DNA of 64,000 bases from Synechococcales cyanobacterium GL140_1_metabinner_5_sub (GCA_025359065.1 JANYHM010000038.1:1-64000); one strand, 5' to 3'. Counted from the first letter of the stretch, positions 48,145-56,270 are shown. The notes: generated from the letters alone by a model not told the origin. Made by a program: numbers and translations.

Positions 48145-48582
48145 CTATTGGGGCGGCTGCTGTTGGGCTTTTTTGATGGCTGCTTTTTTCTTACGCACTT
48201 TGACAGCCAAGGCTGCCCGGTCTACTAAAAACCCAGCCACAGGGATTTCTTGAAACTCGCGCTCGGCTTCCAGTTTTTTCAACTCAGTGTAATCTACCCA
48301 CTGAATACAGTTGACTGGACAGGTATCGATCGCTTCTTGTACAGTATCTTCGGAGTCGCCATCTTGGCGCACTACTCTCGATCGACCGTTTTCTGGCTCA
48401 ATATAAAAGGTGTTGCGGGCAACATGAGCACAGAATTTGCAGCCAATGCAGGTTAGTTCGTCTACATAGACTCCCTGCTGACGCACTATGCCACCCAGCT
48501 CTGGCTCAAAACCCGATCTATCACTTATATCTCTAAGCCCACCGCCTAACTCTGGTGAATTGTTTGGGGCGTTACCGCTCAC
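48145..48582 (-). CDS. [4Fe-4S] ferredoxin, third gene of the Ycf35 operon
   Basis: About 145 residues. After a Gly-rich leader (SGFEPELGGIVRQQ) comes one 4Fe-4S site: CIGCKFCAHVARNTF supplies three ligands (CxxCxxC) and TCPVNCIQW supplies a fourth. A long basic C-terminal helix (AVKVRKKKAAIKKAQQ) could bind nucleic acid or an acidic partner. This ferredoxin type is restricted to cyanobacteria, algae and plants. The GTG at 48582 overlaps the preceding Ycf35 stop by one base (TAGTG), suggesting coupled translation; a TTG at 48594 is an alternative. Confidence 0.82.
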   Translation of the reverse strand: MSGNAPNNSPELGGGLRDISDRSGFEPELGGIVRQQGVYVDELTCIGCKFCAHVARNTFYIEPENGRSRVVRQDGDSEDTVQEAIDTCPVNCIQWVDYTELKKLEAEREFQEIPVAGFLVDRAALAVKVRKKKAAIKKAQQQPPQ

Positions 48583-48968
48583 TAAGCTGACCAACGCTGT
48601 ACGACTAATCGCACAGAGCCGTCTTGCTGATTGTGTTCTTCGGCCACTTGGAAGCCCTGTTGGGCTGCTGATTCTTTGACTGCGTGGTAGGCATAGCGTT
48701 GAGTAATTTGACTCAAAAATCTATCTACCGACCAATTTTGCTGCCAGAACTGGAGGTCTGCAACTAACTCATATTCTTGACCATTGTGGCTGAAGCCTAC
48801 GTCATAGCCATTGTCTTGGGTGATCACCACATCTGCCGTGAGGCTTTTTCCCTGATACCCGCGCACCTGCTGCGGACCACTTTTCCATTCAACGCCTAAG
48901 TCGCTGAGGGCTGCGGCTAAGAATTCCACTTTGCGAATTTGAGTTTTGATGTTGCTAAAGTGAGACAT
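48582..48968 (-). CDS. ycf35: Ycf35 family protein (DUF1257)
   Basis: A 128-residue protein starting MSHFSNIKTQIRKVEFLAAA, with VRGYQGKSLTADVVITQDNG and YELVADLQFWQQNWSVDRF. This matches Ycf35/DUF1257, encoded in red-algal plastids and all cyanobacteria, with no established biochemical role. The longest frame begins 40 codons upstream, but the conserved start is the ATG at 48966-48968. It is flanked by DUF2997 upstream (34 bases) and the ferredoxin downstream, on one strand. Confidence 0.9.
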   Translation of the reverse strand: MSHFSNIKTQIRKVEFLAAALSDLGVEWKSGPQQVRGYQGKSLTADVVITQDNGYDVGFSHNGQEYELVADLQFWQQNWSVDRFLSQITQRYAYHAVKESAAQQGFQVAEEHNQQDGSVRLVVQRWSA

Positions 48969-49002
48969 AAGATTTTTGGGGAGAGAAGAGGGTGGTGATG
49001 GG

Positions 49003-49209
49003 CTACCAAGTAGTGAAATTGGTATTGGTGTCTGTAACAGCCTGAGTATTTTCTTGTTCAAAGAACTCTGCGGTAGGCTGGTGGGCAACTACCCGACCGA
49101 GGACTGCTTCAATTTCGGCTGTCACCTTGGTGCAAGAACTGCCAACGATGCCCGTAACGGTTTCTTGCACTCGTCCATCTGGGTAGATTACGAATTCCAA
49201 GGTTTCCAT
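49003..49209 (-). CDS. DUF2997 family protein
   Basis: A 68-residue protein with the DUF2997 pattern: METLEFVIYPDGRVQETVTG, CTKVTAEIEAVLGRVV and a TAEFFEQE tail. The conserved Cys sits before the helix. The family is a standing neighbour of Ycf35 genes, and together they have been discussed as an uncharacterised module, sometimes with an AAA+ ATPase that is not present here. A start two codons upstream (MTMET) is possible. First gene of the operon. Confidence 0.85.
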   Translation of the reverse strand: METLEFVIYPDGRVQETVTGIVGSSCTKVTAEIEAVLGRVVAHQPTAEFFEQENTQAVTDTNTNFTTW

Positions 49210-49693
49210 GGTCATGGGCTATACCAGTTGCGGTGAAAGGTTGGGAAGAATCTGACTCAAGAGCTGGGACTTAAAATCTGACGGGATAAATCGCCACAAA
49301 AGTCCTTGCTCGTAGGTGTAAGTACTCCCCTGTAAGTTTCGCGCAAGTTCCTTGAAGAGTCAAGAGAACTGTTAAGTTTTGCAAACTAAGTGTGAGAATG
49401 GCGAAAAACCAGGGCGGCGATCGATGGTATCAAGTCGGCTAAACGCTGATATGACAGTAGGACTGTCTCTAATTCATACATTAAATCAGCAACGCCAGAT
49501 TATGAATGTGGAAGCGGAAAGTTTGAAATTTGACAATTTATTCCAGAAGCAATGAACCTATGACCGAACTACAACTTCATTTGCTGGGGTTGATACTACT
49601 AAACTGATAAAGAAGTTTATCGATCTGAGCCAGAAACAGTTCCCTCAGTTCAGGGTAAAATGCAGGAGGAGTGTTGCAATTAAGGGCAAGTCT
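49210..49693. other. Gene-free intergenic region
   Basis: This 484-base stretch carries no frame that I can support. It is moderately AT-rich and presumably holds the DUF2997 operon promoter at its left and the antitoxin promoter at its right. CAGGAGGAGTG at about 49662-49672 lies about 22 bases ahead of the antitoxin ATG, too far for an ideal ribosome-binding site. The stretch may contain decayed DNA, as the next locus is broken. Confidence 0.4.
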
Positions 49694-49933
49694 ATGAATC
49701 CAGCGCAATTTCTTGAAAAAGTGCAGGCTTTACCTCCAGATAAGCAGTCTGAGGTGTTCGATTTCATCGAGTTTCTAACATCACGCAGTACGCCATTAAG
49801 TGATCACAAGAGTGTGGAAGAGGACTGGACAAATGCCGAATTTAGCAAAATGTCCATGATTCAGGCGATGCGTGGAATGGAAGAAGAACCAGTGCTTTAC
49901 ACTCTCGATGATCTCAAGGAACATTGGCAATGA
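49694..49933 (+). CDS. DUF2281-like antitoxin
   Basis: A 79-residue acidic protein starting MNPAQFLEKVQALPPDKQSE, then VFDFIEFLTSR and an acidic C-terminal half ending in YTLDDLKEHWQ. This is the DUF2281 pattern of small antitoxin-like proteins found upstream of MazF/PemK or PIN toxins in cyanobacteria; the short acidic tail would wrap a toxin. Its TGA overlaps the ATG of a truncated MazF-like frame (ATGA), a typical toxin-antitoxin arrangement. The antitoxin is therefore probably orphaned. Confidence 0.7.
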   Translation: MNPAQFLEKVQALPPDKQSEVFDFIEFLTSRSTPLSDHKSVEEDWTNAEFSKMSMIQAMRGMEEEPVLYTLDDLKEHWQ

Positions 49934-50013
49934 AACAAGCAGGACAGATTGTGCTGTTACCGTTTTCCTTCACCGATTCGTCAAAAACTTGCCCTTTGGA
50001 TTGCGGAAGATAG
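49930..50013 (+). pseudogene. Truncated MazF/PemK-like toxin remnant
   Basis: The frame starting at the ATG overlapping the antitoxin stop reads MKQAGQIVLLPFSFTDSSKT and ends after 27 codons. This is a close match to the MazF/PemK N-terminus (GxIVLxPFxFTD), the first strands of the toxin, but the rest of the domain (about 85 residues, including the conserved Arg/Thr active site) is missing. The following 40 bases do not restore it in any frame. It is a decayed toxin, likely lost by deletion. Confidence 0.6.
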
Positions 50014-50056
50014 CTAGTGAACCCATGACAACTCAATGCTCGTTCTAGATCTATCG

Positions 50057-51181
50057 TTAGTACATTTCGTACTTCATAAGCTGACAGGGAATCGTGCCAT
50101 TGTAGACCGCCGTGCGCGCCGCCGATCGCAGCCCGATCGACTTTGCCAACTCCTTATTACCACTCAACACATAAGCATTCCAGCCCCTAAACCGCTGCTT
50201 CAACACATCGCCTAAAAGCCGATAAAAATCCCCCAGATCTTCATTGCGTCCTAATCTCACACCATAGGGCGGATTGCACATCAAAATACCTGAATCTGCC
50301 GGTGCTTCTACGTCAGCCAACTCCCGTTGAGCAAACTTAATATGTCGATCGATCCCACAGCTCACCGCATTAGACTTGGCCTGCTCCACCACCGCCCAAT
50401 TGTGATCGCTGGCCACGATCGGCACCGTCAACTCCCCAATCTCACTGGCCTCAGCGGCCTTAAATAACTTATCGAACAACGGCTCATCAAAACTTGGCCA
50501 AGATTCAAAACCAAACTGCTCCCGAAAAATTCCTGGCGCAATATTCAAGCCGGCCATCGTTGCCTCCATCGGTAAAGTACCAGAGCCACAGAGCGGATCA
50601 AAGAAAGCCACATTGGGCTGCCAGCCAGAAATTTTAATCAAGGCCGCAGCCAAAGATTCCTTCAAAGGCGCATCACCCACCGCCGCACGATATCCCCGGC
50701 GGTGCAAACTGTTGCCAGAGCTATCTAAACTGACCGTACAGACTTCTTGGTGAATATGGACATTCACCCGCACCGCCGGGTTATCGGTATCGATGTCCGA
50801 TCGAGCGCCAAATTGTTTTTGCTGCTGATCAACAATCGCTCGTTTGGCTTGGACAGCGGTGAAATGGCTGTGGTTCAGCTTCTCGGTTTTGCCGGTCACA
50901 GTGACCGCCAAAGTTAACTCTGGGGTGAGATACTGCGACCAATCAATTTGCTGCAAGCCCTCAAACAAATCATCCCCATCGGCGCAAGGAAACTGAGTTA
51001 GCTCAAACAAAATCCGAAAAGGCAAGCGCGCCCACAGGTTAACCTTGTAGAGCAGCTCGATATTTCCCTGAAAAAACACCCCACAGAAACCAATCTCGGT
51101 AAACTGTGCGCCTAATTCGGTTAATTCTTGGGCAGCTAGAGTCTCTAAGCCTCTGGCAACGGTGGCAAAATATTGATTCAT
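50057..51181 (-). CDS. THUMP-domain 23S rRNA guanine-N2 methyltransferase (RlmL/RlmK N-type)
   Basis: A 374-residue methyltransferase. It has an N-terminal ferredoxin-like and THUMP region (about residues 1-155), then the class I SAM fold with FFDPLCGSGTLPMEATMAG and the N2-guanine motif ILMCNPPYGVRLG. This arrangement matches the Ypsc/RlmL family that methylates G2445 of 23S rRNA. It lacks the second methyltransferase domain of E. coli RlmKL, as in most non-gamma bacteria. The ATG at 51181 (MNQYFATVARGLETLAAQEL) is the family start. It is divergent from the subtilase gene. Confidence 0.88.
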   Translation of the reverse strand: MNQYFATVARGLETLAAQELTELGAQFTEIGFCGVFFQGNIELLYKVNLWARLPFRILFELTQFPCADGDDLFEGLQQIDWSQYLTPELTLAVTVTGKTEKLNHSHFTAVQAKRAIVDQQQKQFGARSDIDTDNPAVRVNVHIHQEVCTVSLDSSGNSLHRRGYRAAVGDAPLKESLAAALIKISGWQPNVAFFDPLCGSGTLPMEATMAGLNIAPGIFREQFGFESWPSFDEPLFDKLFKAAEASEIGELTVPIVASDHNWAVVEQAKSNAVSCGIDRHIKFAQRELADVEAPADSGILMCNPPYGVRLGRNEDLGDFYRLLGDVLKQRFRGWNAYVLSGNKELAKSIGLRSAARTAVYNGTIPCQLMKYEMY

Positions 51182-51282
51182 TTTTGACTACTTTAAGGTT
51201 CAGGATTTTCTGGAGCGGACGATTACCAATTCCTAGGCTATCCTGGTATAAAGAAAGAAATTGTAATCCATCCATAGTAGCC

Positions 51283-53109
51283 ATGCGCAGATTTTTATTG
51301 CTTTGCTGCCTGTTTGTCACTGGAATTGGCTTTGCCCTCTATAACTTCCAGGGCTTGGCCACCAAAGGCGAGTTCGACTCGATCGCCGTAGATTTTCGCG
51401 AAGACTTGCCTAAGGGGGAGATTGAATCCCAGCTCCAACAGTTGCAAAGCAAGTTTGGCTTGGCACCAAAACTCAACAGTAAGTTCTCTGAATCCGATCA
51501 TCTGTACATATTTAAGGGCAACAAGGCCATCTTGGATAAGATCAAGAGCCAAGATCCAGAACTGTTAAAGGATGTGGAGTCGATCGAACCCAACTATATC
51601 TATGGTCTCAACGACCCAGCTCCAGGCCAAGATATCAACGAGCCAGAATATCTGCCAACTGCTAGTGCTCCTAACGATCCTTTGTATAACAAGCAGTGGC
51701 ATCTGCACAATATTAATGCTGAGCAAGCCTGGGAAACCAACAAAGGCGCTGGTATCACCGTGGCAGTGATCGATACTGGCGTGACCAAAACCACCGATAT
51801 GGACAAGACTGAATTTGTGGCGGGCTACGATTTTATTAATAATAAAGTCGATGCCGATGACGATAACGGTCACGGTACCCACGTCGCCGGTTCGGTTGCT
51901 CAATCGACCAACAACTCGATCGGGGTAGCAGGCGTAGCTTACCAGGCCAAGATTATGCCGCTGAAGGTGCTTTCGGCTGCTGGTGGCGGTACAGTCTCCG
52001 ATATTGCCGAGTCTATTAAGTTTGCTGCCGATAAAGGTGCCAACATCATTAACATGAGCTTGGGCGGCGGCGGCGAAAGTGCCTTGATGAAAGAGGCGAT
52101 CGACTACGCCTATGCTAAAGGAGTAGTAATCGTAGCGGCGGCTGGTAACGAGAACCAAAGCTCTGCCTCTTATCCTGCTCGCTACAACCATGTAATTGGT
52201 GTTGCAGCCTTTGATGCCAAAGGCGAAAAAGCTGAGTTTTCTAACTTTGGTGCTGGCGTAGATATCGCTGCTCCGGGTGGTGGCCACGGCAGCCGGGTCT
52301 GGCAAGAAACCATTGATCCTGATGGTGGTGCGCCCCAAGTAATTGGCTTACAGGGCACCAGTATGGCTTCGCCCCACGTCGCTGGCGTAGCTGCCATGAT
52401 CATGTCTGCGGGAGTCAAAGATCCTGATGTTGTGCAGCAGGTGCTGCAAGAATCGGTGCGCAAAATCGCTGAAGATCCATTGAATCACTATGGTGCTGGC
52501 CAACTAGATGCCTCGGCTGCTGTCTTGATGGCTGCCCGTGGTCAGATTTCCTTCAACGATTTCTTTAGATGGCTGCACGAAAACGGCTACCTCAATCTGC
52601 GCTTCTGGTTCGATGGTGGTGCCGTAGCACTGTTACCTAAAATCTTAATGGTGGTGGGTTCCTACATGTTTGCCTTCTTGGTGCGCTATCTGTTCCCATC
52701 GGTTTCTTTGGCTACTGGCTTGATCACCGGCAGCAGCGGTCTGTTTTTCATGCGCGGCTTTTATATGTTTGATTTACCCCAAGCTCCTTTCCGGATGATG
52801 GGTAGTTCGGTAGCCGAAATGGGCAATGCGATCGCTGGAAACAACATTTTGAATCCCTTGTTTGCCAGCGTGCTGATACCCGCTACGTTGCTTGCCTTAC
52901 TGTGGAGCAATGAAACCGGTAAACGCTTCGCGATCGGCCTGCTCTTGGGCACCTCCGCCTGCTTAGCCGTAAATATGGTGTACGAACCCCATGTGTGGAT
53001 GCTGGGCGATGGCTTGTTGCCTCAAATCTTCCTTGGTGTGAATGCTGCTCTCTGTTTCGTCTTGGCTAGGTTTGCCGCCAAGGCCGCTAAAGCGGAGGCA
53101 CAGGCATGA
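51283..53109 (+). CDS. S8 family serine peptidase (subtilase) with C-terminal membrane domain
   Basis: A 608-residue subtilase. The N-terminal signal/anchor is FLLLCCLFVTGIGFALYNFQ, followed by a propeptide. The peptidase domain (about residues 130-420) has all three catalytic motifs: VAVIDTGV (Asp), GHGTHVAGSV (His) and LQGTSMASPHVAG (Ser). From about residue 440 there are several hydrophobic helices (ALLPKILMVVGSYMFAFLV, ASVLIPATLLALLWSN, IGLLLGTSACLAVNM, IFLGVNAALCFVLAR) ending in a basic tail, giving a protease held in the membrane, an unusual layout for a subtilase. The ATG at 51283 is chosen because a signal peptide follows; the longest frame starts 59 codons upstream. The next gene overlaps by four bases (ATGA). 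Confidence 0.9.
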   Translation: MRRFLLLCCLFVTGIGFALYNFQGLATKGEFDSIAVDFREDLPKGEIESQLQQLQSKFGLAPKLNSKFSESDHLYIFKGNKAILDKIKSQDPELLKDVESIEPNYIYGLNDPAPGQDINEPEYLPTASAPNDPLYNKQWHLHNINAEQAWETNKGAGITVAVIDTGVTKTTDMDKTEFVAGYDFINNKVDADDDNGHGTHVAGSVAQSTNNSIGVAGVAYQAKIMPLKVLSAAGGGTVSDIAESIKFAADKGANIINMSLGGGGESALMKEAIDYAYAKGVVIVAAAGNENQSSASYPARYNHVIGVAAFDAKGEKAEFSNFGAGVDIAAPGGGHGSRVWQETIDPDGGAPQVIGLQGTSMASPHVAGVAAMIMSAGVKDPDVVQQVLQESVRKIAEDPLNHYGAGQLDASAAVLMAARGQISFNDFFRWLHENGYLNLRFWFDGGAVALLPKILMVVGSYMFAFLVRYLFPSVSLATGLITGSSGLFFMRGFYMFDLPQAPFRMMGSSVAEMGNAIAGNNILNPLFASVLIPATLLALLWSNETGKRFAIGLLLGTSACLAVNMVYEPHVWMLGDGLLPQIFLGVNAALCFVLARFAAKAAKAEAQA

Positions 53110-53327
53110 TTACCGTAACCGGAATGGTCGAAAAGAAAGATATCGGCATGGGAGTCTGGGCTTTGGTTGGTGAAGATGGTAAAACCTATGAGTTACTTTC
53201 TTGCCCCAAAGACCTGCGCCAAGCCGGTTTGAAAGTGACAGTCAGTGGGGCGATCGATGACCAAGTAATGACAGCAGCAGCGATCGGCCCAGTGCTGGCC
53301 GTTAGCTCTTTTGAAAAGATGAGCTAG
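53106..53327 (+). CDS. Small OB-fold-like protein coupled to the subtilase
   Basis: A 73-residue protein with beta-strand-rich sequence (MITVTGMVEKKDIGMGVWAL, KTYELLSCPKDLRQAG, VTVSGAIDDQVMTAAAIGP). It resembles DUF5818-type or small OB-fold domains, with no catalytic motif. Its ATG overlaps the subtilase stop, so the two are translationally coupled and probably function together, perhaps as an inhibitor or regulator. That role is inference only. A terminator follows 23 bases on. Confidence 0.65.
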   Translation: MITVTGMVEKKDIGMGVWALVGEDGKTYELLSCPKDLRQAGLKVTVSGAIDDQVMTAAAIGPVLAVSSFEKMS

Positions 53328-53350
53328 TCGTCCGAAAGTTAGATACTGAC

Positions 53351-53389
53351 AAAAAGAGCCGAGTTCTCAGTTGAACTCGGCTCTTTTTT
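53351..53389. terminator. Bidirectional terminator (subtilase operon / secreted gene)
   Basis: AAAAAGAGCCGAGTTC / GAACTCGGCTCTTTTT with a six-base loop has T-runs in both directions. It lies between the convergent genes ending at 53327 and 53404. Confidence 0.9.
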
Positions 53390-53403
53390 AGTTACCCTAA
53401 GCT

Positions 53404-53931
53404 TTAGCGACCTACAGGCGGTGCATAATTACGAGGTGCCGTTGGTGTAGCGGCTTGCTGAGCTTGCTGCAAACGGAATTTTGTTTCGGCAATCTGTTGT
53501 TCCAACAAAGAAAGCTGGGTCTGAGCAAGCTTTTTATTAGTTTCTAACACTTCAGTTTCTTTGCGCAATCTGGCCATCCGATGATTATGATCATCTGTCC
53601 GACCGGGTTGAAAAACAAAACCCAGGTAAACCGTAACGTTGGAGCTATCTAGAGTATTGATCCCAACCGAAGCGTTGAGTCCAAAGTCATTTTCGGTGTT
53701 TACTGGTGCTGTGAGACTGTTTTGCAACGGATAAATGTTGGGAATATTGATGCTGTTAGAGTTACCAGTATTGGCATTGGCATTCTGTACCGGACGGTTA
53801 TCAATTAAGTTATTGCTAGAGTTACTACCCACCGTTGTAGGCTGGTTATTAGTAGTGCTCTGGGCATTCACTGGGCTTATAGCAAGCAGTAGTCCGGCTG
53901 ATGCCAATAGACAGATATGTGGTTTTTTCAT
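53404..53931 (-). CDS. Secreted Asn-rich protein with C-terminal coiled coil
   Basis: A 175-residue exported protein with a signal peptide (KKPHICLLASAGLLLAISPV, cleavage near VNAQS). An Asn/Ser-rich segment follows (residues about 30-60), then a small beta-like region (NASVGINTLDSSNVTVYLGF), then a helical coiled coil from about 115 (LRKETEVLETNKKLAQTQLS, LLEQQIAETKFRLQQAQ) and a Pro-rich end. The composition recalls the second gene of the 19.6-22.1 kb operon, but I see no clear homology. No family recognised. The ATG at 53929-53931 replaces one eight codons upstream. Confidence 0.65.
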   Translation of the reverse strand: MKKPHICLLASAGLLLAISPVNAQSTTNNQPTTVGSNSSNNLIDNRPVQNANANTGNSNSINIPNIYPLQNSLTAPVNTENDFGLNASVGINTLDSSNVTVYLGFVFQPGRTDDHNHRMARLRKETEVLETNKKLAQTQLSLLEQQIAETKFRLQQAQQAATPTAPRNYAPPVGR

Positions 53932-54142
53932 AGGTTCGCTAGTGATTAATCGCAATATAATTGACCAAAAATATCATTTTCACCCTAAAAAAGCAACATA
54001 GTCGCAGCATACAGGCTACGCCCAATCCAATCTAAAATACTTGTTTGGCTTTTATTCTGGTATAAAATAAAAGCCAAACAGCTCCAAAGTTTAAAATACT
54101 CCGAGCTATCTAGCCTATCTAAAATAAGTTTTACTAAATATT

Positions 54143-54502
54143 TTATCTTCTGCGATTTTGGCGATCACTAGGTAAATTACCGTTGGCATCGGGTATGCAA
54201 ACATCTACAACTACATTAGTGCTGGCACCGATCGAACCTTGATGGCTAACGTTGTTATTGACAGTCGATTTACCACAGCTTCCGCTCAGCACTAAATTAT
54301 TGTCAACATGCACATTGCCAATGCCAGGGTTATTAATTATGCTATGAGATTCACGATTCACTGTAATGGGAGTGCTGCTACCTAGGCTATTTACCACGTT
54401 ATTATGAACAACCGAGTTACCATTACTTTGACCAAAAGCCGGAGCGCCAGCAGTTAAAAAGATTGCAGAAGTAAGAGCCAGCGAAATTTTGTGTAAAGAC
54501 AT
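54143..54502 (-). CDS. Small secreted Asn-rich protein
   Basis: A 119-residue exported protein with a signal peptide (SLHKISLALTSAIFLTAGAP, cleavage near AFGQS). The mature part is rich in Asn, Val, Ser and His (VVHNNVVNSLG, NVHVDNNLVLSGSCGKSTVN) and ends in a basic tail (SDRQNRRR). Two cysteines, in SGSCGKS and VDVCIPD, may form a disulfide. The NNxVxxSG-like phrases hint at a short beta-helix-type repeat. I do not recognise the family. It lies 211 bases upstream of the coiled-coil gene (53404-53931) on the same strand. Confidence 0.6.
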   Translation of the reverse strand: MSLHKISLALTSAIFLTAGAPAFGQSNGNSVVHNNVVNSLGSSTPITVNRESHSIINNPGIGNVHVDNNLVLSGSCGKSTVNNNVSHQGSIGASTNVVVDVCIPDANGNLPSDRQNRRR

Positions 54503-54828
54503 ATAATTCCCCAAAATGTGATGTCAATTAAGTTAAGCGATTCAAAATGTGCAAAGCAACAATCATCTAGTCTGCTATCTTGCGCCTGATTAGTAATACA
54601 TTGTGATGCACGACATTTCTGAAATGTTCCCTTGTTTAATAATTTTTTGGGACTTATGCAAAATGGCTTACCGAATTTATTTAGAATTCAATAAGCCACT
54701 TAATTTTTTAGGAGTAGAGTTAATTAGCTGGGTTGAGCTATTTGATAGACTTGATGACGGGTAAGTTATAGTTGTTTGCGGGTATAGCCTAAACTACAGG
54801 CTAGCTGTTGAAATTCCGGAAACGACTT
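54503..54828. other. Intergenic region with a weak ycf48 terminator; psbEFLJ absent
   Basis: This 326-base gap follows ycf48 on the minus strand. At 54660-54698 is an imperfect hairpin (TGGCTTA.. / ..TAAGCCA) followed by TTTTG on the minus strand, likely the ycf48 terminator. I looked for psbE, psbF, psbL and psbJ, which often follow ycf48 in cyanobacteria, and found no frame resembling them. Confidence 0.5.
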
Positions 54829-55839
54829 CTAGGCCGCTGCAACTGCGGCACTAGCATCGTACTTCAGTAAAATACCGCGTTGACCAATGATGAAGCCCTG
54901 ATCTTGAGATAAGAACAAAATCTTGTACAAGTTGGAAGGTACGCTTTGGATGGCGTAGTCTTTTTCCCAAGTTTTGCCGCCATCAAGACTGCGCATCAAG
55001 TCGCTGCTGCCGCCGGAAACCCAGATTTCTTCAGGAGTGCGGTAAGCCAAGTCTAATAGACCAATGTTGTCTTTTTTGCCTGGAAACTCTGCTTCTTTCC
55101 ATTCTTCAGCCCCAGTATCGTCACTGAACTGTAACTGACCACCCCGTGCCAGCATCCATAGACCGCTACCATCGCGGGTAAAGCCCATGGTAGAAACCCG
55201 GCGAGAGCTGTTGCGGTTGTGGGGTTCCCACGATTCATTCCCGGGCTTCCAGACTGAGTAGAAGTTACCTTTGGCAGATACTGCCACGTATTTGCCATCA
55301 ACCGATCGATTAATGGTTCTAAACAAACCCACTGCATCGTTAACCAAAGACTTCCAATTTTTACCGCCATCTTCGGTGCGATAAATGGCACCAACATTGG
55401 TGGTCATTTCGGCGCTGTTTTTACCCAAAGCCACAATTGTGCTGGGGGCTCCAGGTAATTTAGAACTTAGAGGTAAGTTAGACCAATTTTTACCGGCATC
55501 GGTGGTGTGCAACATTAAAGTTGGTTCACCAATAATCCAGCCTTCATCGCCCTTGAAGCTAATGGAATTGAATCGATACTTTTGGTTGCCCAGTTCCAGC
55601 TTGCGGTTTTCCCAGGTGGTGCCACCATCGGTGGTTTCTAGCAGGGTGGCATCGCTGCCCACTACCCAACCATGCTGCTTATCGCTAAAGGCCAAGTCTT
55701 GGAGGTTAGATTCTGTCGGTAATTGCAGCGATCGCCAAGGGCTGTTGCTCATAGACGGTGTTTTGACACATGAGACACAGAGCAGTGCTACGACTAGCAG
55801 CATGACAATTTGTTTGAAATATTGTTTGAGAGAAGTCAT
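54829..55839 (-). CDS. ycf48: Photosystem II assembly factor Ycf48/HCF136
   Basis: A 336-residue lipoprotein-type Ycf48. The lipobox LLCVSC puts a lipid on the Cys, anchoring it on the lumenal side. The rest is a beta-propeller of repeated units: LQDLAFSDKQHGWVVGSDAT, LLETTDGGTTWENR, MLHTTDAGKNWSNLPLS and SLDGGKTWEKDYAIQS show the repeated DGGxTW phrase. It binds pre-D1 and helps build the PSII reaction centre. The ATG at 55837-55839 is chosen; the longest frame adds 13 codons. It is 38 bases downstream of rubA. Confidence 0.95.
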   Translation of the reverse strand: MTSLKQYFKQIVMLLVVALLCVSCVKTPSMSNSPWRSLQLPTESNLQDLAFSDKQHGWVVGSDATLLETTDGGTTWENRKLELGNQKYRFNSISFKGDEGWIIGEPTLMLHTTDAGKNWSNLPLSSKLPGAPSTIVALGKNSAEMTTNVGAIYRTEDGGKNWKSLVNDAVGLFRTINRSVDGKYVAVSAKGNFYSVWKPGNESWEPHNRNSSRRVSTMGFTRDGSGLWMLARGGQLQFSDDTGAEEWKEAEFPGKKDNIGLLDLAYRTPEEIWVSGGSSDLMRSLDGGKTWEKDYAIQSVPSNLYKILFLSQDQGFIIGQRGILLKYDASAAVAAA

Positions 55840-55877
55840 ATTAAAAGTAATTTTAGAAATTTTTAGCGAACAGCTCA

Positions 55878-56270
55878 TTAATTGAGAGTGTATAAGCTGA
55901 GGAAGAACACTACACCCAAGGCTAAAACTGTAAAAATTAGCACGTTTTTTTGGCTGGGGGTCATGGTGTTTACACCCAAACCGTAGCCCAGATTTTCTTT
56001 GAAGCCAGAAGCGGTATATTTGGGGCCGATATTGTTAAATGCCGATTTTTTGGCGCTACAGACTGGACAACGCCACACAATACTAATGTCATCAAAGGCA
56101 GTGCTAGCGGCGATGCCACTTTTTGGATCACCCTTGGCGGGTTCGTAGGTATAACCACAAGAACGACACTCAAAGCAATCGACTAGTGAGGTATCCACCT
56201 TAACTGGAGCGGCCTGTTCGGCAGGCGCAGATTCCAGGACTTCTAAATTTTCTGGTTCTTGGTCGCTCAT
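55878..56270 (-). CDS. rubA: Membrane-anchored rubredoxin RubA
   Basis: A 130-residue protein. After an acidic N-terminus, the rubredoxin iron site is formed by CRSCGYTYEP and RCPVCSAKKSAF, with the typical spacing and the GDPKSGIAASTAFDDI loop. A single C-terminal transmembrane helix (NVLIFTVLALGVVFFLSLYT) anchors it in the thylakoid. RubA is needed for photosystem assembly (PSI, and PSII in plants). It is upstream of ycf48 in the usual order. Confidence 0.95.
   Translation of the reverse strand: MSDQEPENLEVLESAPAEQAAPVKVDTSLVDCFECRSCGYTYEPAKGDPKSGIAASTAFDDISIVWRCPVCSAKKSAFNNIGPKYTASGFKENLGYGLGVNTMTPSQKNVLIFTVLALGVVFFLSLYTLN

Noticed and set aside
51565-52338. 257-codon open frame on the minus strand inside the subtilase gene
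   Set aside because: It is antisense to the conserved catalytic domain, and its residues show no family or realistic composition; a shadow of the real gene.
54503-54828. psbE/psbF/psbL/psbJ expected after ycf48
   Set aside because: No frame with cytochrome b559 or PsbL/PsbJ features exists in the gap.
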